DNA of 64,000 nt from Ancrocorticia sp039812645. Lineage in GTDB: Bacteria > Actinomycetota > Actinomycetes > Actinomycetales > Actinomycetaceae. The position numbers were made by a program, and so were the translations under genes. The stretch lies in assembly GCA_039812645.1 (NCBI GenBank), contig JBDIAV010000006.1:17044-81043 (forward strand). Reading direction: 5' to 3'. Below are positions 40,446-48,209 of this stretch, in pieces (the stretch's first letter is position 1; each line of letters begins with the position of its first letter). The notes below the pieces were generated by a model. The model saw only the letters and a list, made by a program, of their open reading frames with translations. It was not told the DNA's origin and made no database searches.

Positions 40446-42668
40446 GTGAAAAGACATGTATGGCGGGGAGGGCTACGAGGCTCCTGGAAAGGAACTGGGA
40501 GGAGCATTGCTGGAGCGCTTTCGGTGGCTCTGCTGTTCTCAGGGGGCGCGGCGGTTGCGGTCCCAGATGCCTCCGTCCCCCAGGATGTTCTTGTTGATGC
40601 CGCGCAGGAGTCGTCGATTGATGGCAACGAACCAAGCGCCACTATTGCAGACGATTCGGGAGACGTCGTCCAGTTCAACAATGAAGGCTTCCGGACATGC
40701 GTGGCTGAAGCGGCTGGCAAAGGATCTTCTGCAAAAGTCACCAAGGGAGATTTACGGAAGATTACATATCTCTACTGCGACTCCTACAGCATTGTGGACA
40801 TCTCTCCGCTTCAGTACGCCACCAATCTGACCTCACTGACGCTTAGTGGATATGACTGGCCTGGGGAGCAGAATCAGATTAGTGATTTGACGCCTCTGGT
40901 CGGCCTCACCAAGCTTGAGCAGTTGGATCTTGCTCGTAATCGTGTCAGTGATTTGACGCCTCTGGCCGGTCTTGTCAACCTCAGATCCTTACGCCTGGAT
41001 GAGAATCAGGTGAGCGACCTGACACCTCTGGCTGGTCTCACGAACCTTACGAGCCTAGAGCTCGAATTCAATGAGATCAGTGACATCTCGCCGCTGGCCG
41101 GGCTCACAAAGATGGCAGCTCTGAGCCTCCGTGACAACCAAGTGGGCGATGTGGCTCCGTTGGCCGGATTAACCGGACTCGTATGGGTGCATCTCCAGAA
41201 TAATTTGATCAGCGATATCACCCCATTGGCCGGGCTGACTAAACTCTCAGACATTAACCTGTCTGGAAACCAGGTTGTAGATGTAGCACCGTTGGCTGGG
41301 CTGACCAAGTTGAGGGTCCTCGGCCTATCGGACAATCAGATCGTTGATGTGGCTCCGTTGGCCGCACTCACCGGGCTGACGAACTTGTCTCTGGATAGGA
41401 ACCCGATTGCCGATCTCACACCATTGACCAATCTCTCCGAATTGCTGTTACTGGGACTTGGAGGAACCCATCCCGATCTTGCTCTGTTGCACGAATTCGG
41501 CAAACTCAGCCACCTCAATCTCTCTGGTAATGAGATCAGCGATGTGAGTCTCCTTGCGGGGCTAACCAAGCTTGTTTCCTTGGATCTGTCCAACAACCAG
41601 ATTAGTGACGTGACTCCATTGGGCGGGTTGTCCAGTCTGAATTATCTCTACCTGGCGGGCAATCAGGTCACTGATATATCGCCTCTTTCATTTGCTGAGA
41701 TTCTGTGGAGGCTAGACGTTTCGAACCAGCACATCGAGCTTCCCGATGCCATTTCGGGTGAGCCTTACACCCTGCCGGGGGTGACCTGGTTCGATGGTGC
41801 CGCTGTCCAGCCAAAGATCAAGGATGGTCAGGGAGAAGTTGCGAATGGTTCAGTGACCTGGGAGATTCCCGATGGTGGGGAAGGGACTCTTTCCTGGTCG
41901 CGGAATGAGGAGGGCCTGGAAGAAGAAGGCTGGATGGGGATCCGATTCTCCGGGACGATGACCCAGACGGTTAATCCAGGATCTGCCCCTACGAGCAGTG
42001 GAGACCGCGTCGTGCTGCGCTCTGGCAATTTGTACCAGAGCCGCGACGATCTCTCGTCGGGGCCCTTTGACGTGGAGTTCTACTACGGTCGAACGACTGA
42101 CGAGACCTTCTTCGGTGACTGGGATGGCGACGGCGTCGACGGAATTGCGGTACGTCGCGGAAACTCCTTCTACGTGAAAGAGACTGCTGGTCCAGGCAAC
42201 GCTGACACATTCTTCTACTACGGGCGGCCCGACGACGAGGTGCTTATCGGTGATTGGGATGGCGACGGCGTCGATACTCTGGCCGTAAGACGGGGAAATA
42301 CCTATTTCTTCACGAACGGAACTAACGGTGGCCAGGCTGACGACGTGATCACGTATGGGCGCGTTGACGATGTGATTCTTGTCGGTGATTGGGATGGCGA
42401 CGGCGTCGACACGTTGGCCGTCCGCCGTGCAGACACCTATTTCTTCAAGAACGAGATTGCTGGTGGCGCTGCTGACGACGTGATTGTCTTTGGATCACCG
42501 GATGACGTGATCCTTATTGGCGATTGGGATGGCGACGGCGTCGATACCCAGATGATTCGCTACGACAAGCAGTTCCTTGCCCTCGATTCTTTCCATCATG
42601 AGGGAGCAACCCACGAATTCGATCTTGGCAATGGGACGGAGACTGCTTACATCGCACGACTGAAGTAA
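40446..42668 (+). CDS. Secreted leucine-rich-repeat protein with C-terminal DWDGDG repeats
   Basis: The 740-residue protein starts at GTG 40446 behind GAGGAAG. Signal peptide: hydrophobic SIAGALSVALLFSGGAAVAV at ~19-38. Residues ~115-435 hold about 13 internalin-type 22-residue LRRs (pattern LxxLxLxxNQISDLTPLAGL). A small Ig-like segment follows, then four ~45-residue repeats with the Ca2+-loop-like GDWDGDGVDTLAVRRGN core. No LPXTG or transmembrane anchor is seen. It is likely a surface or secreted adhesin-like protein, and the repeats may serve in wall attachment. It is monocistronic, with a shared terminator downstream. Confidence 0.9.
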   Translation: MKRHVWRGGLRGSWKGTGRSIAGALSVALLFSGGAAVAVPDASVPQDVLVDAAQESSIDGNEPSATIADDSGDVVQFNNEGFRTCVAEAAGKGSSAKVTKGDLRKITYLYCDSYSIVDISPLQYATNLTSLTLSGYDWPGEQNQISDLTPLVGLTKLEQLDLARNRVSDLTPLAGLVNLRSLRLDENQVSDLTPLAGLTNLTSLELEFNEISDISPLAGLTKMAALSLRDNQVGDVAPLAGLTGLVWVHLQNNLISDITPLAGLTKLSDINLSGNQVVDVAPLAGLTKLRVLGLSDNQIVDVAPLAALTGLTNLSLDRNPIADLTPLTNLSELLLLGLGGTHPDLALLHEFGKLSHLNLSGNEISDVSLLAGLTKLVSLDLSNNQISDVTPLGGLSSLNYLYLAGNQVTDISPLSFAEILWRLDVSNQHIELPDAISGEPYTLPGVTWFDGAAVQPKIKDGQGEVANGSVTWEIPDGGEGTLSWSRNEEGLEEEGWMGIRFSGTMTQTVNPGSAPTSSGDRVVLRSGNLYQSRDDLSSGPFDVEFYYGRTTDETFFGDWDGDGVDGIAVRRGNSFYVKETAGPGNADTFFYYGRPDDEVLIGDWDGDGVDTLAVRRGNTYFFTNGTNGGQADDVITYGRVDDVILVGDWDGDGVDTLAVRRADTYFFKNEIAGGAADDVIVFGSPDDVILIGDWDGDGVDTQMIRYDKQFLALDSFHHEGATHEFDLGNGTETAYIARLK
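42114..42548 (+). repeat. 135-bp tandem repeats in the LRR gene
   Basis: Four in-frame units at 135-bp spacing encode GDWDGDGVD (42114, 42249, 42384, 42519). The core GGGATGGCGACGGCGTCGA is identical in all four at the DNA level, including wobble bases, which points to recent duplication or gene conversion. Confidence 0.9.
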
Positions 42669-42697
42669 ACAGGTTCTGCGGAAATTTCATATCCGCA

Positions 42698-42748
42698 AAG
42701 GAAGGGCTGGGCCAGGCACCTTTGAGGTGCCTGGCCCAGCCCTTCCTT
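42698..42748. terminator. 23-bp perfect-stem bidirectional terminator
   Basis: The arm AAGGAAGGGCTGGGCCAGGC-ACC pairs perfectly with 42726-42748 around TTTGA. It lies between the LRR gene and the convergent GNAT gene. Confidence 0.87.
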
Positions 42749-42854
42749 ATACGGCACTGGTATATCCCGTGAAGACCTATGATCCCAGTACAAAGAACGA
42801 GGGTTTCGTTGGGCAGTCAGCAACTGTGAGAAGCTGCCGACCACCCTAGTATCA

Positions 42855-43301
42855 TCAGCCCTTGTATCGGTAGACGTTCGTTTCTCGTAGTTCGAAGCCA
42901 GCTCGCTTGTAGAGGCGGTTGGCGGCTTCGCGAGTGGGACGAGAGGTGAGGTCTACGCTCTTGGAGCCGATTGCTGCAGCATGGGCGACGGCGGCCTCAA
43001 CCAGCTTTTGCCCGGCGCCCTGTCCGCGAGCGGCATTATCTACGACAACATCTTCGACCCATGCACGGCGTCCGGTGGGAATATCGAAGGTGGCGAGGCT
43101 GAGCATGCCGAGGATCGGACGGTTACCCTCGGAGTCGGCTTCGTCGGGGCGGTAGACGAAGAGGTACACGGCGGGCTGCGCAACGAACTCGGCCACCTGC
43201 GCATCCGAAAGCGGAGGAGTGGAGGTAGAAAGCTGGGGGATGAGGGCGTTCATTGCCTTCACCAGTTCAGGGGTCGCGGTATCGATAATCTCTACGCTCA
43301 T
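42855..43301 (-). CDS. GNAT family N-acetyltransferase
   Basis: The 148-residue acetyltransferase has an acetyl-CoA loop (VVDNAARGQGAGQKLVEAAV) and a typical C-terminal RPTREAANRLYKRAGFELRE. The substrate cannot be inferred. It lies 47 bases downstream of nadE on the same strand and is probably co-transcribed with it. Confidence 0.9.
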   Translation of the reverse strand: MSVEIIDTATPELVKAMNALIPQLSTSTPPLSDAQVAEFVAQPAVYLFVYRPDEADSEGNRPILGMLSLATFDIPTGRRAWVEDVVVDNAARGQGAGQKLVEAAVAHAAAIGSKSVDLTSRPTREAANRLYKRAGFELRETNVYRYKG

Positions 43302-43348
43302 GCGTGGAAGCCTTTCTGGGTTGTCTAGTGAATTGATGGTCTATTGAA

Positions 43349-45565
43349 TCAGTTGTTCGATGTGGGGACTCGGCGCAGATCTGCCAGCCATGCTGCTGAT
43401 GAAGCATCTGAAGGCATACGCCAGTCGCCGCGTGGAGAGAGGGTTCCGCCCGCTACCACCTTTGGGCCGTTGGGAAGCGTGGACCGCTTGAACTGGTTAT
43501 TGAAGAAACGGCGATGGAAAAGTTCCATCCACTGGCGAATTTCGTCCAATGTGTACTCATGCCGCTCGTCCTCCGGTAGGCCCACCGGCCAGAAGCCCTG
43601 CTCGTGCTGACGCCACGCGTGCCACTGGTAGAAAGCGATCTTTGAGGGGCGTAGCCCGTGGCGCAGAAGATAGAACAGAGTGAAATCCTGAAGTTCGTAC
43701 GGTCCAATCTTCTGCTGGGTGGACTGGATCGTCTCGCCATCTTTGGCTGGAACCAATTCGGGGGAGATCTCGGTATCGAGGATCGATTGCAGAATCTCAC
43801 CCACGTGCGCACCAAACTGGTCTGAGGCAATAACCCATCGAATAAGGTGCTGCATGAGTGTCTTGGGGACGCCAGGGTTAACGTTGTAGTGACTCATGTG
43901 GTCGCCTACACCGAAGGTGCACCAACCAAGAGCCAGCTCGGAGAGATCGCCGGTTCCCAGGACGATGCCGCCCTTTTCGTTGGCGAGTCGGAAGAGAAAA
44001 TCGGTGCGCAGGCCCGCCTGCACGTTCTCGAAAGTGACGTCGTAGACCTCTTCGCCGGAGGCGAAGGGATGGCCCATGTCCGCGAGCATCTGCGAGGCGG
44101 CCGGGCGGATGTCGATCTCCTCGAAGCTCACCCCGAGACTTTCGGCGAGCCTGTAGGCATTGTTCTTTGTGTGATCCGATGTGGCGAAGCCGGGAAGAGT
44201 GTAAGCAAGGATATCTGTGCGTGGCCGCCCGAGAAGATCCATGGCGCGGGCCGCCACAATGAGAGCATGCGTGGAATCTAAACCACCAGAGACGCCAATG
44301 ACGAGCTTGGGATTTCCGATTGCTCGCAGACGCTGGGTAATGCCGTACACCTGAATGTTGTAGGCCTCGTAGCAGTCCTGGTTGAGCTGTGCCTCATCGT
44401 CCGGAACGAAGGGGAAACGGTCCACCGGACGGTGGAGGCCCAGGTCGGTGCGTGGTGGATTGAGCGTGTAGATCACGGTGCGGAAGTTTTCAGGATTACT
44501 TCCGAAAGTACCTGTTTCGGTGCCGATGCCAAGAGCTCGCCTATTGTCATCAAAACTGCCTTGGCGCATGCGTTCTTGGCGCAGGACATCCAGATCCACG
44601 TCCGCTACCGTCACTTGGACATCAAGCGAGAATCGGGGCGATGAAGCCAGCTCTTTGCCCATCTCATAGATCATCGCCTGGCCATCCCAGGAGAGATCCG
44701 TGGACGATTCGCCGGTTCCCGCGGCTGTGTAAACGTAGGCGGCATTGCATCGCATTGAGGAGGCCTGCACGAGCGCGCCACGGTCTGCTGCACGGCCCAC
44801 GGTAATAGGCGAGCCGGAGATGTTGACGAGCACCGAAGCTCCGGCAAGAGCAGCACGGGACGACGGCGGCACCGGCACCCACATGTCCTCGCACACCTCG
44901 ACGTGGAAGGTGAACCCGGGAATGTCCTTGGCGCGGAAGAGCAGGTCGGGGCCAAAGGGAACGGAGGCCGGTACGGCGTCGTAATCAAAGAAGGTATTAA
45001 GGTCCCCGGTGAAGAAATTACTGAAGCCGGAATCGCCGCCGGTTTCGCCTGTCTCTACAGAGCCGTGGCTGTCATCTACGTCGCCGAATACATCCTCGAG
45101 ACCGCCCACACCGGGCAGCTCGATATCTTGACCCGTCTGGTCATCACCCGCGGCGAAGTGACGCTTCTCGTAGAACTCCCGATAGTTGGGGATGTAGGAC
45201 TTGGGCACCACGCCGAGCACGCGCCCGCGATGGATCACCACGGCACAATTGAAGAGTCGATTTCCCTTGAGGAGTGGGGCTCCCACGACGATAACGGGCA
45301 GCAACTCCACCGAACCGGCCCGCACAGCCTCGATTGCCTCAAGTGTTTGCGAGAGCAGCACGTCCTGGAGGAAGAGATCATCAACGTTGTACCCGGTGAG
45401 GGAAAGCTCTGGGAATGCCGCGAGCGCCACTCCATCATCGGAGCACTGAGACGCCACCTCCAGGATAGCGGCCGCGTTGGCGAGCGGCTGGGCGGGATGA
45501 ACGGGCAACGTGCATGCGGCAATTCGGGCGAGACCCTGCGCATAGATGGAGTAGAAGCTTTCCAT
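43349..45565 (-). CDS. nadE: Glutamine-dependent NAD+ synthetase with an internal insertion
   Basis: NadE amidates deamido-NAD+ with ammonia released from glutamine. The 738-residue protein has an N-terminal nitrilase-type glutaminase with triad E53 (AAFPELSLTGYN), K122 (VPKSYIPNYRE) and C225 (VEVCEDMWVP). The C-terminal ATP pyrophosphatase domain has the P-loop VIGVSGGLDSTHAL. The K-to-C spacing is about 48 residues longer than in the M. tuberculosis enzyme as I recall it (E52/K121/C176, 679 residues). An acidic Gly/Asp-rich insert (~150-195) causes this. The start has no strong ribosome-binding site. Confidence 0.96.
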   Translation of the reverse strand: MESFYSIYAQGLARIAACTLPVHPAQPLANAAAILEVASQCSDDGVALAAFPELSLTGYNVDDLFLQDVLLSQTLEAIEAVRAGSVELLPVIVVGAPLLKGNRLFNCAVVIHRGRVLGVVPKSYIPNYREFYEKRHFAAGDDQTGQDIELPGVGGLEDVFGDVDDSHGSVETGETGGDSGFSNFFTGDLNTFFDYDAVPASVPFGPDLLFRAKDIPGFTFHVEVCEDMWVPVPPSSRAALAGASVLVNISGSPITVGRAADRGALVQASSMRCNAAYVYTAAGTGESSTDLSWDGQAMIYEMGKELASSPRFSLDVQVTVADVDLDVLRQERMRQGSFDDNRRALGIGTETGTFGSNPENFRTVIYTLNPPRTDLGLHRPVDRFPFVPDDEAQLNQDCYEAYNIQVYGITQRLRAIGNPKLVIGVSGGLDSTHALIVAARAMDLLGRPRTDILAYTLPGFATSDHTKNNAYRLAESLGVSFEEIDIRPAASQMLADMGHPFASGEEVYDVTFENVQAGLRTDFLFRLANEKGGIVLGTGDLSELALGWCTFGVGDHMSHYNVNPGVPKTLMQHLIRWVIASDQFGAHVGEILQSILDTEISPELVPAKDGETIQSTQQKIGPYELQDFTLFYLLRHGLRPSKIAFYQWHAWRQHEQGFWPVGLPEDERHEYTLDEIRQWMELFHRRFFNNQFKRSTLPNGPKVVAGGTLSPRGDWRMPSDASSAAWLADLRRVPTSNN

Positions 45566-45972
45566 GGGTTACATTCTGCCAGAGCCTGCCGACGGCATAT
45601 CTATCGCGAGCCGAACGCGGGATAAAAACGGAAGTGAGCAGACGCCGTCGTCGTCCCACTGCAAAGGGATGCGCCCAAAGAATTGAGGAAAATGGAAAGG
45701 ATTGAGCTCTGTGACACGTCCTCGCGCTCAATTCTTTCCAAAAAACTCAATCCTTTGGGGTTGCTGGCCCGGCACCTTTGGGGTTGCTAACCTCTGGATG
45801 AACGACGACGGCGTCCCGTGGCCAGCGAGTCGGAGCCGGGCAGAGAGCAGACAGAACATCCGGCCCACCCGAGGAGGCAAACCGGACGTCCCATATTATG
45901 TGGTGTTTATCTGTTGACAGATCGTGTTGTCGGTTCCGAAGAAACCACCGCATCCGGTCAGTGCCGAGTGCG
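45566..45972. other. Non-coding region between nadE and the ABC operon
   Basis: There is no supported gene in 407 bases. It contains CGCCGTCGTCG (45643), the dispersed element copy B (45674-45760), a direct repeat CTTTGGGGTTGCT (45753 and 45776) and CGACGACGGCG (45803). It should also carry the nadE promoter on the minus strand and the end of the ABC operon, but I see no standard terminator hairpin for the latter. Confidence 0.6.
45674..45760 (-). repeat. Dispersed four-iteron inverted-repeat element, copy B
   Basis: It has the same architecture as copy A, in opposite orientation. AAAGRATTGAG iterons lie at 45677 and 45696, and inverted at 45727 and 45746, 19 bp apart within each pair. The core CTCTGTGACACGTCCTCGCG (45707-45726) is unrelated to that of copy A. 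Arms including the spacers AAAAAA and GAAAAT match copy A almost base for base. Confidence 0.9.
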
Positions 45973-46752
45973 TCACCGGCGGATCGGGAGGCGGCGGATC
46001 AGCAGCCAGTTGAGAACGGTGAAGATGATGATCTCCACAGTGGTCTGAGCTGCGAATGTTGCCATGGGATGTGAGAACACTAGGAAGTCGTTCCAGTCGA
46101 ACACATCAATGCCGAAGCCAAGAAGTGTCGGGGCGAGGACGAGGAGGATGAAGAGAATGCCTGCCGGAATCCACCAGGGGAGTCGTACGAACAGCAGGGC
46201 CACGAAGTATCCGGCGCTGTGGGCGTAGAACATGAGGAGGAATGTTGCGAGAGGTGCCCACCAAAGGATGCCTGCCGGAATGTCGAAGGGAAGGGTGAAG
46301 TCCTCCGGCAGTCGAACGGCGATGTTTCCGGAGAAATCACCGATGGCGATGAAATGGGCGAGAAGAGCCACGGTCGCAACAACCGTCATTGACAGCGCAC
46401 TCGCAAGCCATACCTTCATGTTCATGGCGAGAATTGCGCGGCGGCTCATCCCGGCGCCCAGGTATGTGCGGGCGGTTGCGGCGTTGACGATAGAAGCAAT
46501 CCATGCGACGAACGCTGTCATGAGGATAACGACCAAACCGGTGGGCGCAATCCAGGTGAACTCTCCGGCAATAATGTTGTCGAGGATGTCAAACCCGTTG
46601 ATGGAGAAATTCATCCGCGCGCCGATCAGCCATTGAACGAACATGAGAATCGGGCCAACGGAGAGGGTGATAACGATAGCCCAGAAATTGCCGAGCAATT
46701 GCTCCTTCACGGCACTGAGCGTTATCTTGCGATAGGAAACGGAAGTCTTCAC
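45973..46752 (-). CDS. ABC transporter permease (ABC-2-like)
   Basis: This 259-residue membrane protein has about six hydrophobic segments (for example IVITLSVGPILMFVQWLIGA and LVVILMTAFVAWIASIVNAA). It contains ARTYLGAGMSRRAILAMNMK, a loop often seen in ABC-2 type permeases of GntR-linked operons. No conserved catalytic site is expected. It overlaps the ATPase gene by 4 bases and is the last gene of the operon. Substrate unknown; such operons often respond to cell-envelope antibiotics. Confidence 0.8.
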   Translation of the reverse strand: MKTSVSYRKITLSAVKEQLLGNFWAIVITLSVGPILMFVQWLIGARMNFSINGFDILDNIIAGEFTWIAPTGLVVILMTAFVAWIASIVNAATARTYLGAGMSRRAILAMNMKVWLASALSMTVVATVALLAHFIAIGDFSGNIAVRLPEDFTLPFDIPAGILWWAPLATFLLMFYAHSAGYFVALLFVRLPWWIPAGILFILLVLAPTLLGFGIDVFDWNDFLVFSHPMATFAAQTTVEIIIFTVLNWLLIRRLPIRR

Positions 46753-47522
46753 AGCGACTCTCCCTTCAGGAACTGGTCCCGCTGAGCGGGAGTAAGGGTG
46801 AGATCCATGAGAACCTCGGTGAGATTGGGCAGTTTGCCCTCGGTGCGGTGGCGCTCGCGAACCTCGTCAATGTCGCCGTGTTCAATGATCGAGCCCTGAT
46901 CAATGAACACCACGTTATCCAGCAGGTCCTCTACTTCCTCAATGAGGTGGGAGGACATGATAATCGTGCGAGGGTTCTGCGCGTAGTCTGCGAGAAGGGT
47001 GCGATAGAAGAGTTCACGAGCTACAGCATCCATACCCAAATGAACCTCGTCGAAGATGGTGACGGGGCAGCGTGCGGCAAGGCCGAGAACCGCGAAGAAC
47101 GCCGACTTCTGACCGCGGGATAGCTTGTCAGGATGCTTCTTTGGGTTGAGCTTGAACAGGTCGAGGAGGTACTGGGCGAAACCTTCATCCCAGTTGGGGC
47201 GAGTTTCACGCCATAACTTGAGAGTCTTCTTCATCTTTTCATCACCGAACACTGCCATGGCGTCACCCGAGTTGCAGACAGCCGCCATCGCATCTGTATT
47301 CTCAAAGACAGGCGCTCCTCCCACGAGAATCTGTCCCTGCTGAGGGTGAAGTTGACCACCGATGAGGAGAGCTAGGGTGGACTTTCCGGAACCGTTGCGG
47401 CCGAGAAGTCCGGTGAAAGAGCCTGCGGCGATCTGGAGGTTAACGTTGCTGATGACGTTCGTGCGGTGAAGCTCGTAGTGGAAGTCGACACCCTGGAAGT
47501 CAATGGAAAGTGGCGGAGTCAT
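46749..47522 (-). CDS. ABC transporter ATP-binding protein (YtrB-like)
   Basis: The 257-residue nucleotide-binding subunit has Walker A LLGRNGSGKSTLAL, a degenerate signature KLSRGQKSAFFAVLGLA, Walker B PVTIFDEVHLGMDAV, and an SSHLIEEVE H-loop. The signature (LSRGQ for LSGGQ) and DEVHLGMD pattern are those of GntR-linked YtrB-type ATPases. It overlaps both neighbours by 4 bases. Confidence 0.92.
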   Translation of the reverse strand: MTPPLSIDFQGVDFHYELHRTNVISNVNLQIAAGSFTGLLGRNGSGKSTLALLIGGQLHPQQGQILVGGAPVFENTDAMAAVCNSGDAMAVFGDEKMKKTLKLWRETRPNWDEGFAQYLLDLFKLNPKKHPDKLSRGQKSAFFAVLGLAARCPVTIFDEVHLGMDAVARELFYRTLLADYAQNPRTIIMSSHLIEEVEDLLDNVVFIDQGSIIEHGDIDEVRERHRTEGKLPNLTEVLMDLTLTPAQRDQFLKGESL

Positions 47523-47926
47523 GAGAGGTCCTTTTCCTCTAACGAGCTGGCGTGCTCGAGTGGTGAAGAGCTGAAGTGCTCGCGGGCAATGCCGATGATG
47601 GAGTCTGGAGCGAGGCCCAGCGCGAGTCCCTCGTCGAGAGCGGGAATGAGTACGTCGTTTGCGTAGCCAGCCCGGCCCGCCTGGCGAAGGATATCCGGTG
47701 CTGATGCGGTAACGAACATGCCAATGCCGCGGCGCTTTTCTACGGTTCCTTCATCGACGAGGAGGGCAAATGCCTTGTTGGCAGTGGCCGGATTGATGCG
47801 ATACGTGGTGGCGTACTGGGTGGTGGACATGAGCTTGTCTCCGGGTTTCAATTCGCTCGTGAGTATCTGGCGGCGAATGTCCTCGGCGATCTGCTGATAG
47901 ATCGGGCGATCGTCCGTGAAGTCCAT
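47519..47926 (-). CDS. GntR-family regulator, YtrA subfamily
   Basis: The 135-residue protein has a winged-helix domain (DDRPIYQQIAEDIRRQILTS, ELKPGDKLMSTTQYATTYRI) and only a short C-terminal dimerisation segment, as in YtrA. It heads the operon with the ATPase and permease and most likely represses it through the inverted repeat just upstream. The altered MSTTQYATTYRINPATANKA helix differs from the common PSxRxLA pattern. Confidence 0.92.
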   Translation of the reverse strand: MDFTDDRPIYQQIAEDIRRQILTSELKPGDKLMSTTQYATTYRINPATANKAFALLVDEGTVEKRRGIGMFVTASAPDILRQAGRAGYANDVLIPALDEGLALGLAPDSIIGIAREHFSSSPLEHASSLEEKDLS

Positions 47927-47951
47927 ACCGGAGACACCTCCTTAGTTCCTT

Positions 47952-47975
47952 GGTTAGTTACACCACTAATTAACC
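47952..47975. promoter_or_regulatory. Probable GntR (YtrA-type) operator
   Basis: Nested inverted repeats GGTTA...TAACC and TTAGT-N6-ACTAA lie 26 bases upstream of the GntR start, where an autoregulatory site is expected. Confidence 0.65.
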
Positions 47976-48028
47976 ATGGAGCCGACGACGTCGTCAAGTC
48001 ATGATTCCGTCGAATCGTGCGCCAAGCT

Positions 48029-48120
48029 GGGGTGGTGGGCTTTTGTGTCCGGTGGTGGATCCCCCGTCCGGGTAGGGTCACGGACTTTTACATCCGGTTG
48101 GGGTAGTGGACTTTTTATGG
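48029..48120. repeat. Three degenerate tandem repeats, possible IS21-type end remnant
   Basis: GGGGTGGTGGGCTTTTGTGT-CCGG (48029-48052), a diverged copy ending CGGACTTTTACATCCGG (48070-48097) and GGGGTAGTGGACTTTTTATG-G (48100-48120) share GGGTxGTGGxCTTTT...TCCGG. Multiple spaced terminal repeats of this sort occur at ends of IS21-like elements, but no istA/istB is present. The alternative is an operator array for the symporter gene. A GGAGCGAT/ATCGCTCC stem follows at 48119-48149. Confidence 0.5.
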
Positions 48121-48209
48121 AGCGATGTAAATCTGTGTCATATCGCTCCGATATATCGATGATGGAGTAATGTTGCTCATTAGCATTTGTTGACGAGGAT
48201 TGAGGATCG

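Noticed and set aside
40800..41700. Regular ~66-bp repetition that could look like a CRISPR array
   Set aside because: It is the in-frame coding pattern of 22-residue LRRs, with diverged copies and no true spacers.
42114..42548. Tandem repeats as a non-coding satellite
   Set aside because: Units are in frame within the LRR protein and encode a conserved DWDGDGVD core.
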